Positions 11,908 to 23,229 of a stretch of DNA of 64,000 nucleotides are shown one piece after another (the first letter of the stretch is position 1; the number at the start of each line of letters is the position of its first letter). Below the pieces are notes generated by a model. It was given only the letters and a program-made list of their open reading frames with translations, made no database searches and was not told where the DNA came from. The stretch lies in the NCBI GenBank assembly GCA_037903475.1, contig JBAJFG010000020.1, forward strand, positions 265,248 through 329,247. The letters run 5' to 3'. The translations under genes were made by a program, and so were the position numbers. Source of the stretch: Ancylostoma caninum. Its lineage: Eukaryota > Nematoda > Chromadorea > Rhabditida > Ancylostomatidae.

Positions 11908-12429
11908 TCTATTATACAAAGCGCCGTAAGGAAGCTAGAGCGGCTAGAGATACGCGGCGGCACTCATAGACACCGTAATCTTGAGGCGCAGACTGTGGGG
12001 CGAAATGGACGACCTTTAGGGGCTTAAACACATTCGTTTCGAGACTCGCAATTACGTCACTGCTGGCTCTCTCGCATGCATGAGGTAGTGATTTCATCAC
12101 CTTCGCTGGCGGTCTCGCAGCATAGGTGTGAAGGAATGTTAACAAGCTTTCGGGCTGCACTATGTACGTAGCAGGAAAACCACCCTTCCACTGTTGCAAC
12201 GTTATAGGCACTTCTGAAGAAAAATTGGGTTGGGTTCATGAGAGCTGCAGCGTTCAAGAAGCTACGTAGAGGCTGGACCTACGCGGTCCTCCAGCTAATG
12301 GATGCTATTGCCGCATCCCATGCTGAATTCTCGCAGGATTCCTTAGTCACGACATCCATTCGTTTCGAGAAAGCGTCTGCACTAACACTAAGTAAAAGCC
12401 TCAATATATCAAGGCATGACATTGTGTAA
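11908..12429. other. Spacer between Helitron-like copies 1 and 2
   Basis: This GC-richer sequence has open frames on both strands (for example minus 11912-12211) but no recognised motif. It may be the 5' domain of Helitron-like copy 2, since no other 5' end for that copy is visible. Confidence 0.35.
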
Positions 12430-12947
12430 CCAATCAACAGTATACGGATACGGGTCCACCGATGGAGAAAGGGCCCGCCGTGGCCCAGTGGTGTGGGGAA
12501 CGCCTGGATGCGGGTCGACCGATGGAGAAAGGGCCCGCTGTGACCCAGTGGTGTGGGGGATGCCAGGATACAGGTCCGCCAATATAGGATTGGTCCGTTG
12601 TGACTCAGTAAAGTGGAGAATACCAGGATACGGTTCAGCCGACGGTGAACGGGTCCATTGTGGCCTAACAGTGAAGATGACGCCAGAATACGGGTCCATC
12701 GATGGAAGAGAGTCCGCTGAGGCCCAGTAGTTTAGGAAACACTCGGATACGATTACGCTTTGGTCCAGTAGTGTGGGGAACGGCAGGATACAGTTCCTCC
12801 GATGGAGGACGCATCTGCGTTCGTCCGGTAGTGAGGAATGCGCACGAAAACGCCATACGATGGAGAACGGACTTCTCATGCGAAGCTTTTGCACATGTCC
12901 CAAGTGGCTGCCCCACCCCACTTTCTAGCGTCGGGAAGGGGCGCTAG
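12430..12947 (+). mobile_element. Helitron-like element 2 (array plus 3' end; 5' end unresolved)
   Basis: About seven 60-bp minisatellite units (GATGGAGAAAGGGCCCGCC type) are followed by a short form of the family tail, ending in the same terminal near-palindrome and CTAG|T at 12947/12948. Most of the tail seen in copies 1, 3 and 5 is missing. The long minus-strand frame at 12409-12921 is a by-product of the array. Confidence 0.65.
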
Positions 12948-15900
12948 TAGGAACAAATTACAGTTTTCTTTTGCTCCAATTATGCTCTGTCAGCTTCACG
13001 TTCACTACTTGCTGCTCCAAAAGCAATGAGGAGAAACTACGACAAATCGAGCAAACATATTGAAAATGAAGAATACTTCCGGAATGTCACGTGCCATGCA
13101 CGTTTCACCTCCTGGATCCTAGCTGGAACAGTTCGGCGAGGACGCAATGGCAAGAAGGGGAGAACAATCTGTTTTCATCACTGCAACTCCCACTGAGAGA
13201 CTTCACTCTGACTCACAAGTCAATTGAAAATGATTCACTGTTTCTTCATTTCGTCTCATAATCGAAAGGCGCAGATTTGAAAGAGAGTCTGTGCATCTTC
13301 TCCTCATTTTTCATGACTTTCCGACGTTAAATGTAGCGATACTACATCTTCCTCATTCTCTGTTTTCTCTACATCTTTTTGCTATTACATGATTTGATGG
13401 CACACCTCGGTGATGTGTTGAATAATCAAATAAATAACTAATATGTCTGAATAACTGTCAGGTATAGAAAATTTTTACCGGCGACAAAGGAAGAGCCACT
13501 GAATTTCTCCATGTTCACTTGCTCTCCATATATCCACACGGAAATCTTATTTCAAGTTCCGGTGAGGTTTTCAAAATGTCCCTGCTGATATTTGTACCCG
13601 TCTTTGCTGTACCGCGTGATTCTGGCTCACATCTCAAAATAAATAAATAGATAAATAAATTCTGTCGCCTTGCTCACTTGGAAATGCTAAGACTCCTTGT
13701 ATGTTATGATAATGTTATTACGTTGGTGCCTGACTACGTAATACGGCCCTTTTCGTGATTTTTTTCTCGTTGGCGCTCCCTAAATGGTTTTCCAATGAAA
13801 ACGATTTTTTCATTTATTGAAGATGATACAGGAAATTGTATCCACGTTCACCTCATATGCTCTATCTCTTCGGGTGAGGTCGGAATGCAGCAGTCATTCT
13901 TTGATCTCAGTGGGCCTTTTGGCGACGAACAACCAGTAATGCCAATTCGAAAGACGAGTCATACTCATAAGATACAGCTCCACCGATAGAGAAGAAAGAG
14001 ATTCCCCATAAAATGGTGAGCATCAGAATTTTTAGGCAGTTGTGGGAGAGGATGAAAACTTGATAACGAGAGTGCTGGCCGAGTACTTCAATGTGGACCA
14101 TTCCAACAACGTTCTTCCTCTCAAAAAACTCCGAAAAGCACGGAGATTGGATAAACATCTACTCACAAATTTTCAGGCAAAGAAAGAGCTGAATGTGTTC
14201 GAATCTCTATCTATTTTCTGCATCGAACCGAGCAGACTCTATTTCCGAAGAATCTCGTCAATCGAACCTCTTTCGTTCCCACGGTTGCCAAAGGTTACCG
14301 ATAGTCGAAATTTGATCGTTGACCTCTTCCCTCCTCATTTTCGAGGATTGTGCCGCCTTGTTTCGACTACTGCAGTATTATTCGACATGGCTTTGCTGTT
14401 TTTTCTTTAGCCAAAATTTCGTTGAGATCGATCGATGATGTGCTGCATTTCAACATCTCCGAAACTGGTAGAGCATGCGATTGCGAATGTGGGTGCTATA
14501 AACGATAGCCCCTTCAATATATGGAAAAAGTGAATCATTCCCATGGAGAAACCATTTGAGTAACGTCATTTTCGAAAGAGAAAAGAAGTCGTGGAAAGCC
14601 ACATTAATTATACTCCAACTAACATCTATAGCTTCTAGAGCCAACAGGCCGTTCTACGAGGTGGTCTGTGCCAGTGGTAAACGACTAATACATATAGCGT
14701 ACCATGTCAGAAACCAAGCGCAAACTACTGCTCATTTGCTGTGAGGCACCTCTCATACCTCAAAAACGCAGGGTTCTCGATGGTTCTGAGACACTTCACA
14801 GGTGCCATAGTTCTTTGCAGCTCACAAAGATTCCATTTCTGAACAATTCTCAGGAACGAATTTGGAGATTAGACTCCATTTTTAAGTCAGGCCAGAATAA
14901 AGTGTGAACGTGCAATGTGTTTGTCACCTATATTTTTGGAACACTGGTTAACGGCAAGGTGGAGGGGGGGGGGGAACAATTTAATAGAGGGATTGCTTTT
15001 GTTTTCTGTGGCCGAGATTTTGCGACTGTTAATTTATCAATGATTTGGATGTATGAATTACTCAGGCGTACATTATAAGTAAACATAAACATGTTTATAG
15101 CTTTGCACAATTCATTCAAGTCACTTTCTGTTGAATCTCTCTATCAGCATGGGGTTGCAATGTATTGTGCGTAGCTGTCACTGAAGTTTTAACTGGAATG
15201 GAAGCAGAGGTTTCTTTTCGTTGTGATTTTTTTTCAAATTCAAGATTTTACACAAGAAGATTTATTTTCTAAGATTTATTGCTCAGAGCAGAATTGATCT
15301 AATCTATTAATATCCTGTTTTATTTTTTACCGTAGAATTGTGGGAAGTAAGCGAAGGAAACAGCGTTTCTTGTAGAAACTTTTCTACAAAATCAATACCC
15401 ACGTCGACACTCCTGCGAACCGGCACGTTTGCCTGTCATGAAGATTTTCATTACGTGTACACACACACTCTCTGTCGGAGTAAAGTTGTTTTTACGTGGT
15501 TCTGTGTCAACCTCCTGCCGGCGGCTCTCATGCAGACTAAGATTTACGACAACGAGAGGGCCTCAGGCAGTGTATCCCCTCGACATTTCTACTATCAGTT
15601 CTCCCCTCCACTCTTTTCTCCTTGTTGCGACAACTGCTACATACCTAGCTCCAGAGAAATCCTACTGAAAAGAGAAGATTGATGAGTCTCCCGGAGAATC
15701 TGAAAAGTTTTCTTTGGATATGATGTACAAATTGCTGGATTCCCTCTGCCTTTCTCTTCCCACCACTCGTCCTTCAACTGTACTATAACGATGGGTTCTT
15801 CTCCATACAAAAACTTTTTGTTGTCTATTACCTCCTCCTAATGTTGTGATGTGAAAAAAATGCTGAATCCAACTTTCAATGTTTCAATTCTCTCGTTTTT

Positions 15901-16911
15901 TATTCAAATAAGCGCAATTGAATAAATAAATAAATAAATAAATAAATGGCAGAGTCCACGATTTCTGGCTACAGCTATCCTAGCGCCCCCGCAGGATCTG
16001 AGTGGTGCCCAGAGTTTTCGGACTCATTTCCTCGTTACTTCGTTCACATATCTTTTTGTGATGCCTTCATAGCATTTGAATTTGGCGCCCATGAGCGCAG
16101 AGCTGTTTTTTTTTAATGAGAAAAAAGTATTTTGACGATATCCACGGTCTGTGGATAGAATTTGCCACTTTTCAACGTTTTTTTTTTCTTTGAATCTCTC
16201 GGTTTCCTTTAGTCCCTTGGACTTTTTGAAAGCTTCTTTACCTCAATCTGAACCGAATTTGTACCCTTCGATCCGAGTGGTACGTATCTAGTAACATGGG
16301 AAGATTAATGGGCAATGCTGAACACGATCCTCAAAAAAAAGCCATAACTGCAGCTTCCGTTAAACCAAACCTGATAACCCGAATTCGGAAACGTCAGTTC
16401 TTTCGCCGAAATCGACCAGATGAAGCATCTTGCAATGATTTCGTCACTTTAAAAACTGCCATGACGTCAATATCGCTCTAAAGAATCCGGCTCCTCTGAC
16501 GCTATTGCTAGCAAGATCTTAACAAAATACTGGCTTGACTCCTGTTCAAACCACCTTGAAAAAGCGGAGCTTTACCCTCGGATGCGTACACGCTCAACAG
16601 AGGTTGTACAGCTGTGTTCACCGCCCACTCATCTCATTTTTCCTTTACTTTAAACAAAATACAACAATAACTTGTTTCGAATTTTAAACAGTGGTGGGTT
16701 GGAACCTCAAATGAATGATGGATAGCCGAGATTAACTTTGGAGTTGATTATAATATACTGGGTTGTCAAACAAGTTTCTGCCGTTTTTTTCTCACATAAC
16801 TTTACATAAAATATTTTATATCATGTATATATATTTGTATATTTTATATATTTCGTCCCGCCAACGAACGGAACAAACGCTAAAGAAGAAGAAGATATAT
16901 TTTATGTAATA
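12948..16911. other. No gene recognised; microsatellites
   Basis: AT-rich DNA with (AAAT)n runs at 13636-13661 and 15920-15947 and a G11 run at 14964-14974. The segment 13795-14410 is open on both strands at once, including a plus frame at 14042-14410 and a hydrophobic minus frame at 13907-14158. Neither has convincing splice sites or motifs, so I do not call a gene. Confidence 0.4.
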
Positions 16912-18290
16912 CTAGCGCCCCTTCGGGACGCTAGAAAGTGGGGTGGGACAGCCACTTGAGGTATGTGCAAAAGCTTCACACGTGTGAAATGCTTAAAAAT
17001 CAGCAAAAAAGCAAAACTAACCATTAGCTGAGCTCAAATACGAAATTCTCCTTATGAGTTGCGTATACTCTATGGGTGTGGCCCCTTCGCCAACGTCGGG
17101 CTTCGAGTCTTCTCGCCATCCTAGCCTTGCTTGCAAATTCTTAATCCCGCACCTACATGTAAAGCTCATTTCCGATGCCCTGATAATACCTACTCTTTCT
17201 TGTCACAGTTCTTACATGCCTTGAGACCCGTTATGAACAGCCAACAAAGAGGAGGAAGAGATGGTCGACTGAGACACGAGTGAGCGCGTAGCGTGTCCCT
17301 ACTCCACCGGCAGATGTGCATCTTGGCGCTTATCCCACTATTGGGCCAGGGCAGACCTATCCTCCATTTGTGTATCTGTATCCTGGCGTTCTTCCCGCTA
17401 CTGGGCCAGCGCAACCCGATCCATCGGTGGGACTCCTATCCCGGCGCTTTCTCCACTAATCGGCCCCCAGTCTCCATCCATGGACCCGTATCCTGGCGCT
17501 TTCTCCAGTATTGGGCCAGAGCAGACCCAATCCCCATCCGTGGACTCGCTGCCTGGCAATTCCCCGTTAATGGGCCCCCGCAGACCCAATCTCCATCGAT
17601 GGACCCGTATCCTGCCGTTTTTCCGCTATTCGGCCACGGCGGACTCTTTCTCGATCGGTGGACACCTATCATGATGTTTTTCTGGACTCATCTGTCCTTG
17701 GAAAGTTTGATCAACTCCACAAGTTGCACAACTGATCTCAGAGATTGTCACAACAGCTTATTAAGAGGCGTTCTCATCCTGTGTGTTTGATTATATTTTT
17801 TAAAAACAAGCGGATCCTCAAGCTGCATAACCCCCAAGGGACCTCAAAGAGAGCTGTGCAAGGAGCATATCCCAAGCGAGGACACCGAGTGAATCCTTCG
17901 ATACATCCCCCACGGTATTCACACTTCTCTTCGAAGTGATTATCCTCACTATTCCAAAGTTGAGTGAAGTCAGCAACAAAGCTCCGCCGAGGGGCGACTC
18001 TGCTCCGTACATTGCTGCTACGCATCGTCAAATTGTTGTAAACATTGTCTCGCCTGGAGGGCTCGAGACTGCTAGACGGTGGTCCCGCCGCGAAATCCCG
18101 AATGCACCCGACTTCCACTACGTCTATACACCTATGACGAAACATCGGCCGAATGCCCCATCAGCTGCGCATCCTCTCGAGGCACACTCTATAATTGAGC
18201 CTCACGGCTAAAGCATGCGATCACGTGCTAGTCCCCCTACGTCTGCGCTCTAGAAAATTTTGTTGCACTACCATGATTTATATAAGAGGA
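16912..18290 (-). mobile_element. Helitron-like element 3, complete (1379 bp)
   Basis: On the minus strand it begins A|TCCTCTTATATAAATC at 18290 and ends CTAG|T at 16912, with the terminal near-palindrome intact. It has no terminal inverted repeats and no target duplication beyond the A and T, which fits the insertion rule of Helitrons. The order is a 600-bp 5' domain, minisatellite (17290-17680), then a 370-bp 3' tail. The 5' domain is shared with copies 4 and 5. Confidence 0.8.
17290..17680 (-). repeat. Minisatellite array 3
   Basis: About six units of the family's 60-bp repeat, in minus orientation within Helitron-like element 3. The plus-strand frame of 165 codons at 17293-17790 is an artefact of the three-divisible period. 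Confidence 0.85.
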
Positions 18291-19391
18291 TTTTTTTATT
18301 TGACCATGTATGAATGATCATCAGAAAGCTTTCTTTTCTTTCTACGAAAATTTTCTCTTCATTTTCCAAGAACCTTAAATTTGCTTGAGTATCAGGCATT
18401 GGAAATGGAGATTCTAGGTCACGATTCAGGCCAGGCCTACATCTATTTTTGACCACCGCATCATTTTTCCTTCCAAAGCCGTGATAATTCTACCGATTGA
18501 GATCGAATCCTGTGTACTGAAGGTACTGCAAAGTCTATAGGACTGCTCGAAAGTGGGCACAGGCGGCGCAACTCATGTGGAGTGGGTGGAGCTCAACTGC
18601 AATTGATGGGGCTTACTTTTTTTTAGGATTTTTTCGTTTTTTGTGTTTTTTACAATAATTTGTTTAGTTTTTGTAACTATTCCCTTTGACCGGTCCTCCT
18701 CTCTACTGAGGAGCCTCAAGGAGGACCGGTCGCAAACGGATCGTCTAGAAAGAGGCGAAACGATCCGATTGTTTCAATTCTTTAACCTTTTGAATTTTTT
18801 CCAAACTTTTCTATTACCTATAGAGACGGCGACCGTTCTCTGTCTATATCATATGCTCCATCGACCTTCACGCTCCATAAAACTAGTTAACTCCAGAAAA
18901 AAAGTGGCACAAACTTGAATACTTGACGACACAATATTGTAGCTGTATTTTAAAGTACCAGTATATATAATTATGTATCATTATTTTTGGTCCACTCCTT
19001 ATTTATTTACATCCAAACCGGTATGAAAACCCTACGTACAAAAACATCAACAAAGGAGCCCACATTCAAGGCCTCCTCATTCTCTCCTCTCAGAACCAAT
19101 GTTTCTTTAAAACTACTTTTTTTTCTGCTGTAGAAATTTAGTACAACAGTTCCGTCCCTTCCACTAATAACCATTGCTTTCCACGTTCATTTGAAATCTT
19201 CTTCGAGGTGCAGTATTTTCATTCAGCGCAGCAGCTGACGCGGAGACGATGAGATGCAATTCTTGAAGTGGGCGTTGCCTCTGAAGAAATGTGAAAAATT
19301 GAGGTTATTGTGTTGCTGGTTCAGGCCATAATCACTACTTTATCGAACACATAACATTGAATACATTTACATGCTCATATGCGTATTAATA
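18291..19391. other. No gene recognised
   Basis: AT-rich intergenic sequence containing a pair of neighbouring hairpins (18688-18767) and no coding signal that I can support. Confidence 0.4.
18688..18767. repeat. Two adjacent perfect hairpins
   Basis: A 13-bp perfect stem (GACCGGTCCTCCT at 18688-18700 with its complement at 18719-18731) is followed six bases later by an 8-bp perfect stem (CGGATCGT at 18737-18744, complement 18760-18767). Their function is unknown. Confidence 0.75.
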
Positions 19392-20311
19392 TTAGATCGT
19401 CAAGTATGAAATGTCCGATTCTGGATGAGATTTCGAGTTTTAATTCCGAAGCAAGATGTAGTTTAAGATATCCGAATAAGTTCCTGTACTATCCCCACAG
19501 CCTTGCCATCTTAACTGCGACGTGATTGCGCCAACAGTTTGGAAACGTGGAAAGCTAGTAGCAATCAAGTGGCGAAGAGCGTTTCCAACATCATGGTGGA
19601 AATTAAACATATTCTCCAGCAAAAAGTGAGCTAATCCCTGAAAGTAGTTGTGGTCAAATAGAGCAAGGTTTGCCCAGTACAGTGAGTGGCAGATGGGCCC
19701 TCACCCCTGCTTCTCTGGCTTAAGCAGCATGGATTCGTGAAAAATGGTCAAAAATTGGCACCCATTTCTGACGGTCAAACAGGGAAAAATTCGTTCACCG
19801 AACCACTTTCAATGGTCTATTGCCGTGAATACCTAAATATTAATGGATTATTAAGCTCACACCTTGCTGCTTTCGCTGACCTAGTTTGACTCCTATCCGT
19901 TTCAACTATGGCTTCCAGCTCATCGATATCCAGGTTCATCATAAGGCTCACTTCGGAGCTTCACGTCACCTGAGCTGAACTTCCCAAGCAAACACTGTTC
20001 AGTGCATTTACTAGTAAAATGTCCCTTAACACTACCCTGATGTTCCCAGCTTTCTCAGCTCTAACGGCTGGAAAATGGAACCTACATATGTTCCAAAACG
20101 ACACGATTTTTCGCCCTTGAGTAGTTCTACAAAAAATGCTTCCAAACAAATATTCGAAACCTGATCAAAAACTCAGGAAGTGATTTTGAAAGGAAGAGGA
20201 TGTACCTTCATAATGAAAACAAAGATGAGAAGAGATCTAGTGAATTTTCGAAGATAAAGACTGTCAAACTGACCGCTCATAAAATCGGACATTTCATTCT
20301 TGACGACCTAA
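19392..20311. mobile_element. Mariner-type element, TTAGGTCGTCAAG family, copy 1
   Basis: The ends TTAGATCGTCAAGTATG at 19392 and its inverted partner at 20311 match over about 30 bp, with flanking TA on both sides. A second, shorter copy is at 62332-63074 with the same internal order (AGGCTCACTTCG, GAACTTCCCAAG). Neither copy keeps a recognisable transposase. The terminal sequence resembles those of mariner elements, so I infer an internally deleted mariner derivative. Confidence 0.75.
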
Positions 20312-20466
20312 TAGTACAGTAGGATATAATAATTGTTATAACGAGGACAAAGGATCAGGCCAGGACTATCCATCTTGTACTTTTGACGCGCAGTGTCAAA
20401 AATACAAGATTTTGTAATGCCTTACTTATATTCTATGAAATTTGCAAGAAATTCTTAACCCCCTAG

Positions 20467-20738
20467 CAGTGGTGGACGCAGAGGAGGGGGCGGTAGGGAG
20501 GCCCTCACCACATCAATGAATGTGTCGCTAAATTTTCGAAATTACTTTACAAGATGAGTGAAAATCTTGTATTGGCTTATTTTTAGTTGTTCACTGATCT
20601 CCAGATAATAATAGTTACTACCAATTCAATACTTCAATTGTTATTTTATTAATTTTATCTTCCGTCTGAGTCCCCATAAGGGTGGAGATTCAATTCTTTC
20701 CCACTCTACCCTCCCGCCCACTTCTTCGTCCGCCACTG
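20467..20738. mobile_element. hAT-like MITE, copy A (272 bp)
   Basis: Ends CAGTGGTGGACGCAGA and, inverted, CAGTGGCGGACGAAGA. An opposite-orientation, end-truncated copy is at 29739-29995. The CAGTGGCGGA-type ends fit hAT-like MITEs, but the expected 8-bp flanking duplication is poor (4 of 8 positions). Confidence 0.6.
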
Positions 20739-22043
20739 CCTCTTGAGTATTTTCCTAATCTTGATCCAGAATGCTTTTTCTAGGCTATAAACCTTAGCAC
20801 GGGACTTCCCTGTCCCCCCACCCGTCCCCGTTCTATGAATGACCCTTGATTTGAAAAATAACGACTTCCTATTTACGAGATGGTATTGGAACAGTGCTTT
20901 GTATGACTAGATCCCACCTACATAGCTTTCCCAACCGAAAATCCCTCTTGTATGTATGTGCATGTTTTCTACATCTGATGTTAAATGTATCAGTCGTGCA
21001 AAGTTTACACGACTTTTCGAGCTTCTGTAGATGGTGTCATTGTTTGGATAAGGTGTCTGATTTCTTTTTTTCAAAAAATTCTATAATAGAACATATTTCA
21101 GTCTTCTCCAGAATTTTTGAAATATTACACAGGACCTAAGTAATTTTGTGCTGAATAATGGGGAACGAGAGAAAAAAAAAGAAAATCCGTGACCAGTATG
21201 AACTTCCGTTAGGTCTATCAAATTCTAAGCTAGCTTTGTCTAGACCTACATATGCACTTGCGCTATCCTTCGCGATTACTTGTTTATTTACTCTTTTCTA
21301 CTGTGCTTCACCTCGATTAAGTAGTGAGACGATTAGTACCAACAATTCTTACAATTTTTTCCATTGATCTTATCACGTGCATCACAATTAGTGAGACACC
21401 CTACCTTATATAAAGTTTCGGGTAGAATTGCGTTGCCAACACTTGTTTCGATTTCGAATTTGCATGTTCCGCCTTAAAATAAATCTCTATGGGGAGGTCG
21501 TTTCTAGGCGGTTCTCGGGATAGTGCTCATGTGCATAAGCCACGTTTGGTTCAACATTTTGGGCGAGGAACTAATGCGTAGTGCCTTTCAGTCGGAAACA
21601 ATAGCTGGATGACGCCAGAGAGGAAAACAACGCAGAAATGAGAAGGGTTAGAGAAAAGCGAGCAGAATTCATAGTTGGTCAACTATTGTCGCGTTCGTAA
21701 TATGCACATTATATGTAATGTGACATTGTTCAAGACCACACTGAAAATTTTCTTTGCTGCCGTATTTTTTCGTTCACTCTGTATTTAACTCAGAATAACA
21801 AATTATGTAGCCCAATGACGATCGACCGGCTCACTGGTGAGCCGCTCCTTTTTCGCATTCGGTCCCAGCGTTTTCCTAGACATTAATGTCACAGTACCCT
21901 CATGTTAATATGATTATGAAAATCTATGTTGTTAGTCTTACAAAATTTCCTACCCAGAAAAAGTATCAAGAGAATGAGAAAATGTGGGAATGGGCAAAAA
22001 TGGCGCGATCAGTAGGATAGGATAGGTAACTCTTCAGGAAAAC
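20739..22043. other. No gene recognised
   Basis: AT-rich DNA. A small hairpin (CGGCTCAC/GTGAGCCG, two-base loop) lies near 21830-21847. The open frames at 20894-21139 and 21158-21367 lack supporting splice or motif evidence. Confidence 0.4.
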
Positions 22044-22391
22044 GTGTTTAGCATGAGATTGAAAGATGCAAATCCCACGATTAAGACGTGCGTGCTCGTG
22101 CTCTTTTTTAGTCGGTGGTTCGTTCCACCAATGCCAAAATCCATGCAAACCCATTCAGACTCATGCAAAACCCATGCATACCTATGCGGAACCCATGCTT
22201 CTCCAAAATCCGATGCAAACTCGATGCAGAATCTATGAAAAACCCAAGATATTCTATGTCCAACGCATGGGTGTGCATGAGTTTTGCATGGATTTAACCA
22301 TGGTTGGTATAGAACTATTGATTAAAAAACCGTGTTTAGCATGAGCACCCATGTCTTACTCCCGGGTTTTGCATCTTTCAATCTCATGCAA
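22044..22391. repeat. Inverted-repeat block filled with CATGCAAAACC-type words
   Basis: An arm GCATGAGATTGAAAGATGCA near 22050 is repeated inverted near 22367-22390, and GTGTTTAGCATGAG recurs directly at both ends. Between them, words such as CCATGCAAACCC and CATGCAAAACCCATGC repeat irregularly. It is probably a small non-autonomous element. Confidence 0.65.
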
Positions 22392-22569
22392 AACAAGGTT
22401 TCTATGTTTCCTGAGTTTGCACACTTTTATTCTCGAGATTATAATAATTTTTGGAGAGGACGTTGTCAGGTAGGCTTCCGCAACAGATGGCTTCCTTCAT
22501 CTCCTGCAAAAAATGCAACGGTTGAGTATCCGATCGAAGAAGAATGCTGTTTCATAGCAACATAAATCG

Positions 22570-23229
22570 TAGAGACGTTCAGCGGATAGCCCTGTGCGTA
22601 GTCCGGAAAAACGCGCGGCGATTTGAAGCCGCTCGGGTTTTTCTCGCCGCTAGTGCGGCGTCCCTGTCGAAACCCGCCTAATTACGCGGAATTTGTGATG
22701 ACAGTTATCTGTTTCGTGTTTGGTTGCGGTTGCGCGATCGTCGACGAACTGATCGATTCTCCTATGCATTACATCACAATTCGTACACGATCTCGGCCTT
22801 CACAGCCACCCCCTGGTTGCCAATTTCGTGCCATTTGTCGTTGCACGGATATCTTCCCACGTACTCGCCGGGGAGCATAACCCGTGCATGTCCGTAGCGC
22901 GGGCTAAATCGCTCATTCATCCGCACAGAACTGGTCCAACCGGCGCGGTCTTGCGCATGTTTTGATAGCGAAGTCGTGCTTTTATTGGCGTGTTCAACGC
23001 AAAAAAATCGCGTTCTCTTCGCTCTGCTGTGAGTTCCAGGGTGCGTTGCTTCGCTGCTCGTCTGCAAACACTCAGCAGCACAGGACATCGTGCTCATATC
23101 CACATCTGTGCACGGACGCTTTTTCGCAGCAGTACTCAAGTGTCGCGTCGTAATTGTCTATTCCACACATTGTCACGACGTGTCGCATCCGTGAACTCGC
23201 TCTCTACAGATCGCGCACAGCCAGCGGCG
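22570..23229 (+). promoter_or_regulatory. GC-rich, CpG-rich putative promoter and 5' leader
   Basis: Base composition rises sharply from the AT-rich surroundings, with many CG dinucleotides, and falls again after the first exon at 23230. Several short open frames on both strands are explained by the composition. I infer a promoter and 5' untranslated region for the plus-strand gene that starts at 23230. No TATA box is evident. Confidence 0.4.

Noticed and set aside
12409..12921. 170-codon minus-strand frame with repeating residues
   Set aside because: Produced by the 60-bp minisatellite period, which is a multiple of three; no independent coding signal.
13795..14410. Possible gene on either strand
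   Set aside because: Both strands are open together, neither has consistent splice sites or a motif, and the frames end without donors.
17293..17790. 165-codon plus-strand frame
   Set aside because: Same minisatellite artefact in Helitron-like element 3, antisense to the element.
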